A model generated the notes under the pieces. That model was given only the letters and a program-made list of their open reading frames with translations, ran no database searches and was not told where the DNA came from. From Citrobacter amalonaticus Y19 (GTDB lineage: Bacteria > Pseudomonadota > Gammaproteobacteria > Enterobacterales > Enterobacteriaceae): a DNA stretch of 64,000 nucleotides. Below, one piece after another: positions 48,309-56,948 of this stretch. Both the position numbers and the translations under genes were made by a program. Position 1 is the first letter of the stretch, and each line of letters starts with the position of its first letter. The stretch covers positions 4,402,001 to 4,466,000 of the forward strand of contig NZ_CP011132.1 of NCBI RefSeq assembly GCF_000981805.1, in the 5' to 3' direction.

Positions 48309-49790
48309 TTACTGTACTTCTAAAGGCCAGTGGACATAGCTCTGCCACTGGCTTTCTTGTTCAATCAACTCTTTGCCCAGCGGATGCTGTTCCAGCCAGT
48401 CCGGCGGCAGCGTTAACGCGAGAATTTCATTCGACGCACGCAGCGTAATGGCTGGCACCAGATCGTCACGACGGCGACTGGCAAAGATAATCGCCAGTCT
48501 GAGCAGACGACAGAGATGCTCCGCCACGCGCGGCGGTACGGCGTTTTGCTGATGCAACGACGAGAGATCGACCGGGTTGGTCTGATTTAACAGCAGCGTG
48601 GCGAGCAGTTTTTTCTGCGCTGGCGTGAAGCCCGGCAGATCCAGATTGCGGACCAGATAGGCGGCATGCGAAGGCGCTTGCTTGAAATCAACGCTCAGAC
48701 CTATCTCGTGCAACTGACAGGCGCTGATCAGCAGTTCGCGGCTGATCGGTTCAAGGTGCCACTCATTTTCGACCTGATCGAGAAAACTCACCGCCAGATT
48801 TGCGACGCGATGCGCCTGATCGGTATCCACCATAAACCGGCGCTGAATGTTACGCAGCGTGCGGCTGCGAATATCCTGATCCACCGCGAGATGCAGCATT
48901 CCGTAGACCAGTCCTTCACGCAACGCTCCACCGGCCAGGGTCATGCACTGAATATTCAGTTCGGTGAAGATCGCGATCAGAATGGCCAGTCCGCTGGGGA
49001 ACACCAGCGCGCGTTCCAGCGTTAACCCTTCAATTTCCAGCTCTTCCAGACGGCCACAGTGAATCGCTCGCTGTTTCAACTGCTGCAGTTTCGCCAGCGT
49101 GATGCGCTCATCCATTCCCTGCGCCATCATGATTTCCTGCAACGCCTGAACGGTCCCAGAGGCGCCGACGCAGACTTTCCAGCCGTGATAGCGAAGTTCA
49201 TCGGCAACCGGACGCAGCACATCGCGCGCCGCTTTTTCCGCTTCATCGAAATTTTCTTGCGCCAGATTGCGATCGGTAAAGTAACGTTCAAGCCAGGTGA
49301 CACAGCCCATCGACAGGCTAAACAACGAGGTGGTTTGCGCGCCCGTTCCGGTGACCAGTTCGGTACTGGCGCCGCCAATATCAACGACCAGACGCTGATC
49401 CGCGCCGCCAGTGGTGTGCGCCACGCCCTGATAAATCAGGCGCGCTTCTTCTTCACCGCTGATGACCTGAACCGGACAACCGAGGATTTCCTGCGCTTTA
49501 GCGATAAATTCGCTGGCATTCACCGCGATACGCAAGGTTGCCGTGGCGACCACGCGAATTTGAGGTTGTGGAATATCCTGAAGGCGCTCGGCGAACAGAC
49601 GCAGGCATTGCCAGCCGCGCTCCATTGCATCAGCAGAAAGGACATTGTGACTGTTCAAACCAGCGGCCAGACGCACCTTGCGTTTAATGCGCGTGAGCGT
49701 CTGGATGCTACCTGCCACCTCGCGTACTACCAGCATGTGAAAACTATTGGAACCGAGATCGATTGCTGCGTACAACGAGGTCGAATTCAT
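48309..49790 (-). CDS. gppA: Guanosine pentaphosphate phosphohydrolase / exopolyphosphatase
   Basis: 493 residues from ATG 49790 (MNSTSLYAAIDLGSNSFH), with SD AAGGA eight bases upstream. It converts pppGpp to ppGpp and also degrades polyphosphate, acting in the stringent response. It has the ASKHA fold: phosphate motif 1 AAIDLGSNSFHML and motif 2 LVVDIGGASTELV (about residue 140), plus the C-terminal HD-like helical domain. It is co-oriented with rhlB upstream, as in E. coli. Confidence 0.96.
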   Translation of the reverse strand: MNSTSLYAAIDLGSNSFHMLVVREVAGSIQTLTRIKRKVRLAAGLNSHNVLSADAMERGWQCLRLFAERLQDIPQPQIRVVATATLRIAVNASEFIAKAQEILGCPVQVISGEEEARLIYQGVAHTTGGADQRLVVDIGGASTELVTGTGAQTTSLFSLSMGCVTWLERYFTDRNLAQENFDEAEKAARDVLRPVADELRYHGWKVCVGASGTVQALQEIMMAQGMDERITLAKLQQLKQRAIHCGRLEELEIEGLTLERALVFPSGLAILIAIFTELNIQCMTLAGGALREGLVYGMLHLAVDQDIRSRTLRNIQRRFMVDTDQAHRVANLAVSFLDQVENEWHLEPISRELLISACQLHEIGLSVDFKQAPSHAAYLVRNLDLPGFTPAQKKLLATLLLNQTNPVDLSSLHQQNAVPPRVAEHLCRLLRLAIIFASRRRDDLVPAITLRASNEILALTLPPDWLEQHPLGKELIEQESQWQSYVHWPLEVQ

Positions 49791-49926
49791 ACACTTCATC
49801 CTTCAACCCGTATCTGTGTTGGCTGCGTTCTCTCACCCGAATCACTGACCAAAGTAAGCTCATCGGGATTCGTTTTCTTGCCGCCTTGATACAGGCTGAA
49901 TGATTTTGTGTATGGCATAACTTTTC

Positions 49927-51195
49927 TTAACCTGAACGGCGACGATTGCGCGGGGCACCGCCAGAGCGACGCGGGCCATTGCCAGGACGCGTGCGTGTCA
50001 GACGCAGCGGCTTCGGCAGATTGTTCATCAACGCATCCGGATTATATTTACTCACCGGAATCGAGTGACCAATGTAGGTTTCAATCGCAGGCAGGTTCAG
50101 GGCGTACTCTTCACAGGCCAGACTGATGGAGTGACCGCTTGCGCCAGCGCGGCCCGTACGACCAATACGGTGTACGTAGTCTTCGCAATCGTCAGGCAGA
50201 TCGTAGTTAAAGACGTGCGTGACGGCAGGAATGTGCAGGCCGCGCGCGGCGACGTCGGTTGCGACCAGGATATCCAGATCGCCACGGGTGAATTCGTCGA
50301 GGATACGCAGACGTTTTTTCTGCGCTACGTCACCCGTCAGCAAGCCGACGCGATGACCGTCAGCGGCAAGGCTACCCCAGATATCTTCGCAACGGTGTTT
50401 GGTGTTAGCGAAGACAATGGCGCGATCCGGCCACTCTTCTTCGATTAGCGTTTGCAGTAAGCGCATTTTCTCTTCGTTAGACGGATAGAAAAGCTCTTCT
50501 TTAATACGGTGACCCGTTTTCTGTTCCGGCTCGACTTCGACGTATTCGGCGTTGTTCATTTGTTCGAACGCCAGTTCACGTACGCGATAAGAGAGGGTAG
50601 CAGAGAACAACATGTTCAGGCGCTGGTTGGCCGGCGGCATGCGGCGGAACAGCCAGCGGATATCTTTAATAAAGCCAAGATCGTACATGCGATCGGCTTC
50701 ATCGAGGACCACCACCTGGATGGCGCCCAGATTGATGTGATTCTGTTTCGCGTAGTCGATCAGACGACCCGTGGTGCCGATTAAAATGTCGACGCCGCTT
50801 TCCAGCACCTTCAGCTGTTTGTCGTAACCGTCGCCGCCGTAAGCGAGGCCCAGCTTCAGACCCGTCGTCTGTGCCAGCGGCTCGGCATCGGCGTGGATCT
50901 GCACGGCTAACTCACGCGTCGGCGCCATAATTAAGGCGCGTGGCTGGTTCACCTTGCGATCATCAATCGCGGGATGAGAGAGGAGATAATGAAACGTTGA
51001 CGTCAGGAACGCCATCGTTTTTCCGGTACCGGTTTGCGCCTGCCCGGCAACATCGCGACCAGCCAGCGTAAGCGGCAGTGCGAGGGCCTGAATGGGCGTG
51101 CAGTTATGAAAGCCTTTATTTTCAAGGGCTTCGATAACCTTTGGGTGCAGGGCGAAGTCGGAAAACTTCTGTTCTGTTAAATGTGTTTTGCTCAT
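49927..51195 (-). CDS. rhlB: DEAD-box RNA helicase RhlB of the degradosome
   Basis: 422 residues. Unwinds structured RNA for PNPase on the RNase E scaffold. Q motif with Phe11 (KFSDFALHP...CTPIQ), Walker A AQTGTGKT (53-60), DEAD 165-168, SAT (FSATLSYR), and motif VI HRIGRTGRAG. The C-terminal tail is basic (RTRPGNGPRRSGGAPRNRRRSG) and binds RNA and RNase E. Transcription is divergent from trxA. Confidence 0.98.
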   Translation of the reverse strand: MSKTHLTEQKFSDFALHPKVIEALENKGFHNCTPIQALALPLTLAGRDVAGQAQTGTGKTMAFLTSTFHYLLSHPAIDDRKVNQPRALIMAPTRELAVQIHADAEPLAQTTGLKLGLAYGGDGYDKQLKVLESGVDILIGTTGRLIDYAKQNHINLGAIQVVVLDEADRMYDLGFIKDIRWLFRRMPPANQRLNMLFSATLSYRVRELAFEQMNNAEYVEVEPEQKTGHRIKEELFYPSNEEKMRLLQTLIEEEWPDRAIVFANTKHRCEDIWGSLAADGHRVGLLTGDVAQKKRLRILDEFTRGDLDILVATDVAARGLHIPAVTHVFNYDLPDDCEDYVHRIGRTGRAGASGHSISLACEEYALNLPAIETYIGHSIPVSKYNPDALMNNLPKPLRLTRTRPGNGPRRSGGAPRNRRRSG

Positions 51196-51434
51196 AGTGT
51201 GGTAGAATATCAGCTTACTATTGCTTTACGAAAGCGTATCCGGTGAAATAAAGTCAACCTTTAGTTGGTTAATGCTATACACAAATCATTCATGATGCGT
51301 CGAGCCGGCAAGTGAATCAGTCCACAGAAGCGTACAGAGTACGTGACTGGGGCGATGAGCGAAGCCAACAAAGAGGCAGCTTGAAAGAGGATGTGTATAT
51401 ACCAACACACCAGGCTTTTTCCTGTGGAGTTTAT

Positions 51435-51764
51435 ATGAGCGATAAAATTATTCACCTGACTGACGACAGTTTTGACACGGATGTACTCAAAGCGGACGGG
51501 GCAGTCCTCGTTGATTTCTGGGCAGAGTGGTGCGGACCGTGCAAAATGATCGCCCCGATTCTGGATGAAATCGCTGACGAATATCAGGGTAAATTGACGG
51601 TTGCTAAACTGAACATTGACCAAAACCCAGGCACTGCGCCGAAGTATGGTATCCGCGGCATCCCGACCCTGCTGCTGTTTAAGAACGGTGAAGTTGCCGC
51701 GACCAAAGTGGGCGCACTGTCCAAAGGTCAGTTGAAAGAGTTCCTCGACGCTAACCTGGCGTAA
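51435..51764 (+). CDS. trxA: Thioredoxin 1
   Basis: 109 residues from ATG 51435 (MSDKIIHLTDD), the E. coli length. It is the general cytoplasmic dithiol reductant, also the processivity factor of T7 DNA polymerase. Active site WCGPC at 32-36 (ILVDFWAEWCGPCKM region), cis-Pro in GIPTLLLF. An open frame continues 41 codons upstream, but the SD-like GGAG (51426-51429) supports this start. The leader 51196-51434 between rhlB and trxA shows no other gene. Confidence 0.98.
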   Translation: MSDKIIHLTDDSFDTDVLKADGAVLVDFWAEWCGPCKMIAPILDEIADEYQGKLTVAKLNIDQNPGTAPKYGIRGIPTLLLFKNGEVAATKVGALSKGQLKEFLDANLA

Positions 51765-51847
51765 GCCGGACGTCTCATGTTCGGGTGACCAGGATCCTAA
51801 ATGATTCGGATGACTGGACGCCCGACGTGAGTCGTGCTAAGTTAGTG

Positions 51848-51876
51848 TTGACTTCGTATTAAACATACCTTATTAA
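51848..51876 (+). promoter_or_regulatory. rho promoter
   Basis: TTGACT (51848-51853), exact 17-bp spacer, TATTAA (51871-51876). It lies about 230 bp before rho, leaving a long leader. In E. coli this leader contains Rho-dependent attenuation sites used for rho autoregulation. Confidence 0.65.
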
Positions 51877-51951
51877 GTTTGAATCTTGACAATTCCAATA
51901 CTTCCCGTTTTTTCTCGCACGTGAAGTGGACAGATTCCTGGCTTATCATTC

Positions 51952-52017
51952 AATCCGTCTTGTCGTTTCAGTTCTGCGTACTTTCCTGTGACCAGACAGC
52001 GAACAGACATGAGTTGA
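51952..52017 (+). pseudogene. rhoL: rhoL leader peptide remnant (no start codon)
   Basis: The codons read NPSCRFSSAYFPVTRQRTDMS then TGA, almost the C-terminal two thirds of E. coli RhoL (recalled as ...NPSCRFSSAYSPVTRQRKDMSR). Upstream the frame is open only to TGA at 51922-51924 and has no ATG, GTG or TTG; the nearest conceivable initiator is ATT at 51934. The E. coli N-terminal part is replaced by sequence out of frame, and the stop comes one codon early. A leader peptide is therefore not made in the normal way here. Confidence 0.6.
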
Positions 52018-52103
52018 TGGCCGTAAACAGGCATGGATGACCCTGCCATACCATTCACAAATTAAGTTCGAGATTTACCCCAAGTTTAAGAACTCACACC
52101 ACT

Positions 52104-53363
52104 ATGAATCTTACCGAATTAAAGAATACGCCGGTTTCTGAGCTGATCACTCTCGGCGAAAATATGGGGCTGGAAAACCTGGCTCGTATGCGTAAGCAGG
52201 ACATTATTTTTGCCATCCTGAAGCAGCACGCAAAGAGTGGCGAAGATATCTTTGGTGACGGTGTGCTGGAGATATTGCAGGATGGATTTGGTTTCCTCCG
52301 TTCTGCAGACAGCTCCTATCTCGCCGGTCCTGATGACATCTACGTTTCCCCCAGCCAAATCCGCCGTTTCAACCTCCGCACTGGTGATACCATCTCTGGT
52401 AAGATTCGCCCGCCAAAAGAAGGCGAACGCTACTTTGCGCTGCTGAAAGTTAACGAAGTTAACTATGACAAACCGGAAAACGCCCGTAACAAAATTCTCT
52501 TCGAAAACTTAACCCCGCTGCACGCAAACTCTCGTCTGCGTATGGAACGTGGTAACGGTTCTACCGAAGACTTAACGGCGCGTGTTCTGGATCTGGCTTC
52601 GCCAATCGGTCGTGGTCAGCGTGGTCTGATCGTCGCACCGCCGAAAGCCGGTAAAACCATGCTGCTGCAAAACATTGCGCAGAGTATTGCTTACAACCAC
52701 CCAGACTGTGTGCTGATGGTCCTGCTGATTGACGAACGTCCGGAAGAAGTGACCGAGATGCAGCGTCTGGTGAAAGGTGAAGTTGTCGCTTCTACCTTTG
52801 ACGAACCGGCATCCCGTCACGTTCAGGTTGCGGAAATGGTTATCGAGAAAGCGAAACGTCTGGTTGAACATAAAAAAGACGTTATCATTCTGCTCGACTC
52901 CATCACCCGTCTGGCGCGTGCTTACAACACCGTGGTTCCGGCCTCCGGTAAAGTACTGACTGGTGGTGTGGACGCTAACGCCCTGCATCGTCCGAAGCGT
53001 TTCTTCGGTGCGGCACGTAACGTGGAAGAGGGCGGCAGCCTGACCATCATCGCCACGGCGCTGATTGATACCGGCTCTAAGATGGATGAAGTCATCTACG
53101 AAGAGTTTAAAGGCACCGGTAACATGGAATTGCACCTCTCTCGTAAGATTGCTGAAAAACGCGTCTTCCCGGCTATCGACTACAACCGTTCCGGTACCCG
53201 TAAAGAAGAGCTGCTCACCACCCAGGAAGAGCTGCAGAAAATGTGGATCCTGCGTAAGATTATTCACCCGATGGGCGAAATCGACGCAATGGAATTCCTC
53301 ATTAATAAACTGGCAATGACCAAGACTAACGACGACTTCTTCGACATGATGAAGCGCTCGTAA
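52104..53363 (+). CDS. rho: Transcription termination factor Rho
   Basis: 419 residues, the E. coli length and nearly identical to it. Hexameric RNA-dependent ATPase that terminates untranslated RNA. N-terminal helical and cold-shock RNA-binding domain (1-130, with DGFGFLRS at 60-67). Walker A APPKAGKT is at 178-185, Walker B VIILLDSITRLARAYN, Q-loop VDANALHRPKRFFGAAR. The leader shows the RhoL remnant. It is followed by a strong terminator. Confidence 0.99.
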   Translation: MNLTELKNTPVSELITLGENMGLENLARMRKQDIIFAILKQHAKSGEDIFGDGVLEILQDGFGFLRSADSSYLAGPDDIYVSPSQIRRFNLRTGDTISGKIRPPKEGERYFALLKVNEVNYDKPENARNKILFENLTPLHANSRLRMERGNGSTEDLTARVLDLASPIGRGQRGLIVAPPKAGKTMLLQNIAQSIAYNHPDCVLMVLLIDERPEEVTEMQRLVKGEVVASTFDEPASRHVQVAEMVIEKAKRLVEHKKDVIILLDSITRLARAYNTVVPASGKVLTGGVDANALHRPKRFFGAARNVEEGGSLTIIATALIDTGSKMDEVIYEEFKGTGNMELHLSRKIAEKRVFPAIDYNRSGTRKEELLTTQEELQKMWILRKIIHPMGEIDAMEFLINKLAMTKTNDDFFDMMKRS

Positions 53364-53378
53364 ACTCGCTCTCAGCCG

Positions 53379-53412
53379 AAAACGCCACGTTTTTACGTGG
53401 CGTTTTGCTTTT
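53379..53412 (+). terminator. rho terminator
   Basis: AAAACGCCACGT (53379-53390), loop TTTT, ACGTGGCGTTTT (53395-53406), then further T. A strong U-run hairpin 15 bp past the rho stop. The stem core is the same as that of the rsmG terminator. The rest of the gap to wecA (53413-53600) should hold the ECA operon promoter; I see no clear consensus. Confidence 0.93.
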
Positions 53413-53600
53413 ATGTCTGTAATCTTAACGACACGCTAACAAATAATGGATTATCACCCCTGACGCGCACACGGTAGTCATCAAGTGCGACGCATGGTTA
53501 ATAATTATACAAAACAGACGGTTCGGGATGGAGTTTCCCTTCTGAATACAGACCGTCGTGGTTATACTTCTGCTAATAATTTTCTCTGAGAGCATGCATT

Positions 53601-54704
53601 GTGAATTTACTGACAGTCAGTACTGATCTCATCAGTATTTTTTTATTCACGACACTGTTCCTGTTTTTTGCGCGCAAGGTCGCAAAAAAGGTCGGTTTAG
53701 TGGATAAACCCAACTTCCGTAAACGCCACCAGGGATTGATACCGTTAGTTGGGGGCATCTCAGTTTATGCGGGGATTTGTTTCACATTCAGCATTGTGAA
53801 TGTCTATATTCCCCATGCGGCTCTCTATCTGGCTTGTGCAGGTGTTCTGGTTTTTATCGGCGCACTGGACGATCGTTTTGATATTAGCGTAAAAATTCGT
53901 GCCACCATTCAGGCCGCTATCGGCGTGATCATGATGGTGGTGGGAAAACTCTATCTCAGTAGCCTCGGCTACATCTTTGGTCCGTGGGAGATGGTGCTCG
54001 GGCCGTTTGGTTATTTCCTCACACTCTTCGCCGTGTGGGCTGCGATCAACGCATTCAACATGGTGGATGGTATCGACGGCTTATTAGGCGGACTCTCAAG
54101 CGTCTCATTTGCTGCGATGGGGCTTATCCTGTGGTTTGATGGACAGACAAGTCTGGCTATCTGGTGCTTTGCCATGATCGCCGCCATCCTGCCGTATATA
54201 CTGCTGAACCTCGGTGCGCTTGGCCGTCGCTATAAAGTGTTTATGGGCGACGCGGGCAGTACGCTGATTGGTTTTACCGTTATCTGGATCCTGCTTGAAA
54301 CCACCCAGGGGCGAACGCACCCGATAAGCCCGGTTACCGCACTGTGGATCATCGCCATTCCGCTGATGGATATGGTGGCCATCATGTACCGTCGTCTGCG
54401 TAAAGGGATGAGCCCGTTCTCGCCAGACCGTCAACATATTCATCATTTGATCATGCGCGCAGGGTTTACTTCACGTCAGGCGTTTGTCCTGATAACGCTT
54501 GCCGCTGCGATACTGGCCTCGATTGGCGTGCTGGCGGAATATTCTCATTTTGTCCCGGAATGGGCCATGCTGGTGCTCTTTTTGCTAGCATTCTTCCTCT
54601 ACGGTTACTGCATTAAACGTGCCTGGAAGGTGGCGAGGTTCATCAAGCGCATGAAGCGCAGATTACGAAGAAACCGTGATAACAATCCGAAATTAACCAA
54701 GTAA
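53601..54704 (+). CDS. wecA: UDP-GlcNAc:undecaprenyl-phosphate GlcNAc-1-P transferase
   Basis: 367 residues from GTG 53601 (MNLLTVSTDLISIF), as in E. coli. An integral membrane enzyme with about eleven helices. It starts the enterobacterial common antigen (ECA) and many O-antigen lipid intermediates and is the target of tunicamycin. Motifs DDR (Asp90-Asp91, GALDDRFD), NAFNMVDGIDGL and the cytoplasmic HIHH (SPDRQHIHHLIM) are intact. The C-terminus is basic (KRRLRRNRDNN). First gene of the wec operon. Confidence 0.98.
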   Translation: MNLLTVSTDLISIFLFTTLFLFFARKVAKKVGLVDKPNFRKRHQGLIPLVGGISVYAGICFTFSIVNVYIPHAALYLACAGVLVFIGALDDRFDISVKIRATIQAAIGVIMMVVGKLYLSSLGYIFGPWEMVLGPFGYFLTLFAVWAAINAFNMVDGIDGLLGGLSSVSFAAMGLILWFDGQTSLAIWCFAMIAAILPYILLNLGALGRRYKVFMGDAGSTLIGFTVIWILLETTQGRTHPISPVTALWIIAIPLMDMVAIMYRRLRKGMSPFSPDRQHIHHLIMRAGFTSRQAFVLITLAAAILASIGVLAEYSHFVPEWAMLVLFLLAFFLYGYCIKRAWKVARFIKRMKRRLRRNRDNNPKLTK

Positions 54705-54715
54705 ATGAGGGTGCG

Positions 54716-55762
54716 ATGACTCAACCATTGCCGGGGGCACACGCTGTGAGCGCTGAGAATGAACTGGATATACGTGGGTTGTTTCGTACCTTGTGGGCCG
54801 GGAAGGTGTGGATTGTCGGTATCGCGCTGTTATTTGCGCTGATCGCGCTGGCGTATACGTTTTTTGCTCGTCAGGAGTGGAGTGCGACCGCGATCTCCGA
54901 TCGCCCCACGGTGAACATGCTGGGCGGTTACTACTCCCAGCAGCAGTTTTTGCGCAATCTCGATACGAAAGCCGACAACGCATCAGGTGAGCAACCTTCG
55001 GTCATGGATGAAGCCTATAAAGAGTTCGTCATGCAACTGGCCTCCTGGGATACGCGTCGCGATTTCTGGCTGCAAACCGACTACTACAAGCAGCGGATGG
55101 TCGGCAACAGCAAAGCCGATGCCGCGATGCTGGATGAGCTTATCAATAACATCCAGTTCACCCCCGGTGATTTCGCCCGCGCGATTAACGACAGCGTCAA
55201 ACTCATTGCCGAAACGGCGCCTGATGCAAACAATTTGCTGCGCCAGTATGTGGCGTTCTCCAGTCAGCGTGCGGCAAGCCATCTCAACGAAGAACTGAAA
55301 GGCGCGTGGGCCGCGCGGACTGTGCAAATGAAGGCGCAGGTCAAACGTCAGGAAGAGGTGGCGAAAGCCATTTTCTCCCGCCGCGTGAGCAGCATTGAGC
55401 AGGCGCTTAAGATTGCAGAACAGCACAATATCTCCCGCAGTGCGACAGATGTGCCGGCAGATGAATTACCGGATTCTGAGCTGTTTCTGCTCGGACGTCC
55501 GATGCTCCAGGCACGCCTTGAAAATTTACAGGCGGTTGGCCCCTCCTTCGATCTGGACTACTTCCAGAATCGAGCCATGCTAAATACATTGAATGTGGGT
55601 CCAACTCTGGACCCGCGTTTTCAGACCTATCGCTATTTGCGTACGCCGGAAGAACCGGTAAAACGCGATAGCCCACGCCGTGCCTTCCTGATGGTGATGT
55701 GGGGCATCGTGGGGGGGCTTATCGGCGCAGGTGTTGCGTTAACCCGCCGCCGCACGATTTAG
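54716..55762 (+). CDS. wzzE: ECA chain-length determinant WzzE
   Basis: 348 residues. A polysaccharide co-polymerase anchored by two membrane helices: N-terminal (about 37-57, GKVWIVGIALLFALIALAYT) and C-terminal (about 322-342, AFLMVMWGIVGGLIGAGVAL), with the long periplasmic helical domain between. A proline-rich stretch (residues about 310-322, RTPEEPVKRDSPRRAF) precedes the second helix, as in Wzz proteins. It sets ECA repeat number with WzyE. Confidence 0.97.
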   Translation: MTQPLPGAHAVSAENELDIRGLFRTLWAGKVWIVGIALLFALIALAYTFFARQEWSATAISDRPTVNMLGGYYSQQQFLRNLDTKADNASGEQPSVMDEAYKEFVMQLASWDTRRDFWLQTDYYKQRMVGNSKADAAMLDELINNIQFTPGDFARAINDSVKLIAETAPDANNLLRQYVAFSSQRAASHLNEELKGAWAARTVQMKAQVKRQEEVAKAIFSRRVSSIEQALKIAEQHNISRSATDVPADELPDSELFLLGRPMLQARLENLQAVGPSFDLDYFQNRAMLNTLNVGPTLDPRFQTYRYLRTPEEPVKRDSPRRAFLMVMWGIVGGLIGAGVALTRRRTI

Positions 55763-55773
55763 CACGACTGCCG

Positions 55774-55797
55774 CAGTGAGGGGCTGGGCCCTCACTG
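55774..55797 (+). promoter_or_regulatory. Stem-loop between wzzE and wecB
   Basis: Perfect 9-bp stem CAGTGAGGG (55774-55782) / CCCTCACTG (55789-55797), loop GCTGGG, with no U-run. It lies 20 bp before the wecB GTG start. It may protect the wzzE end of the transcript, or modulate translation of wecB, whose SD region lies just after it. Confidence 0.65.
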
Positions 55798-55817
55798 ACT
55801 ATTCGAAGAGAATCGAT

Positions 55818-56948
55818 GTGAAAGTACTGACTGTATTTGGCACGCGACCGGAAGCCATAAAAATGGCGCCTCTGGTGCATGCGCTGGCAAAGGATCCTGA
55901 TTTCGACGCAAAAGTCTGCGTCACCGCGCAGCACCGGGAGATGCTCGATCAGGTATTGAACCTCTTTTCTATTGTCCCTGACTACGATCTCAACATCATG
56001 CAGCCAGGTCAGGGATTGACAGAAATTACCTGTCGGATACTGGAAGGGCTGAAGCCTATCCTCGCAGACTTCAAGCCGGATGTGGTGCTGGTTCACGGAG
56101 ATACCACGACCACTATTGCGACTAGCCTGGCCGCGTTTTACCAGCGTATACCGGTTGGTCATGTCGAAGCCGGGTTACGCACTGGCGATCTCTATTCCCC
56201 GTGGCCGGAAGAGGCAAACCGTACGCTGACCGGGCATCTGGCGATGTATCACTTTGCGCCGACAGAGAATTCGCGGCAAAACCTGCTGCGCGAGAATATT
56301 GCCGATAACCGCATCTTTGTCACCGGCAATACGGTGATTGATGCGCTGATTTGGGTGCGCGACCGTGTTCTGGCGAGCGATACGCTGCGTTCAGAACTGG
56401 CCGAGCAGTATCCGTTCCTTAGCTCGGATAAAAAGCTGATCCTGGTGACCGGTCATCGTCGCGAAAGCTTTGGTCGCGGATTTGAGCAGATTTGCCATGC
56501 CCTGGCGGAGATTGCGGCCGCTAATCAGGATGTGCAGATTGTTTATCCGGTGCACCTGAACCCGAACGTCAGCGAGCCGGTCAACCGCATTCTCGGCCAT
56601 GTTGAAAACGTGACGCTGATTGAACCGCAGGACTATCTGCCTTTTGTCTGGCTGATGAATCACGCCTGGCTGATTCTGACGGACTCCGGCGGGATTCAGG
56701 AAGAGGCACCATCACTGGGTAAACCGGTACTGGTGATGCGTGAAACGACCGAACGGCCCGAGGCGGTTACCGCGGGTACCGTGCGTCTGGTGGGGACAGA
56801 CTCACAGCGCATTGTTGAAGAAGTCACGCGTTTGCTGCATGACGAAAACGAATATCAAGCCATGAGCCACGCCCATAACCCATACGGCGACGGGCAGGCC
56901 TGTGGCCGCATTTTACACGCGTTAAAAAACAATCGGGTATCGCTATGA
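55818..56948 (+). CDS. wecB: UDP-N-acetylglucosamine 2-epimerase
   Basis: 376 residues from GTG 55818 (MKVLTVFGTRPEAIKMAPL), the E. coli length; an open frame of 14 codons upstream has no better start. Converts UDP-GlcNAc to UDP-ManNAc. It has a GT-B-like fold; the signature motifs TVFGTRPEAIKMAPL, EAGLRTGD and TDSGGIQEEAP are present. It feeds WecC for ManNAcA. Its stop overlaps the wecC ATG by 4 bp. Confidence 0.97.
   Translation: MKVLTVFGTRPEAIKMAPLVHALAKDPDFDAKVCVTAQHREMLDQVLNLFSIVPDYDLNIMQPGQGLTEITCRILEGLKPILADFKPDVVLVHGDTTTTIATSLAAFYQRIPVGHVEAGLRTGDLYSPWPEEANRTLTGHLAMYHFAPTENSRQNLLRENIADNRIFVTGNTVIDALIWVRDRVLASDTLRSELAEQYPFLSSDKKLILVTGHRRESFGRGFEQICHALAEIAAANQDVQIVYPVHLNPNVSEPVNRILGHVENVTLIEPQDYLPFVWLMNHAWLILTDSGGIQEEAPSLGKPVLVMRETTERPEAVTAGTVRLVGTDSQRIVEEVTRLLHDENEYQAMSHAHNPYGDGQACGRILHALKNNRVSL

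Noticed and set aside
51312..51434. 41-codon in-frame N-terminal extension of trxA
   Set aside because: Thioredoxin is 109 residues throughout the family; the internal ATG at 51435 has the SD, and the extension is leader DNA.
51921..52040. GTG-started 39-codon ORF over the rhoL region
   Set aside because: It is in a different frame from RhoL, lacks an SD and resembles no peptide I know. It was used only as context for the rhoL finding.
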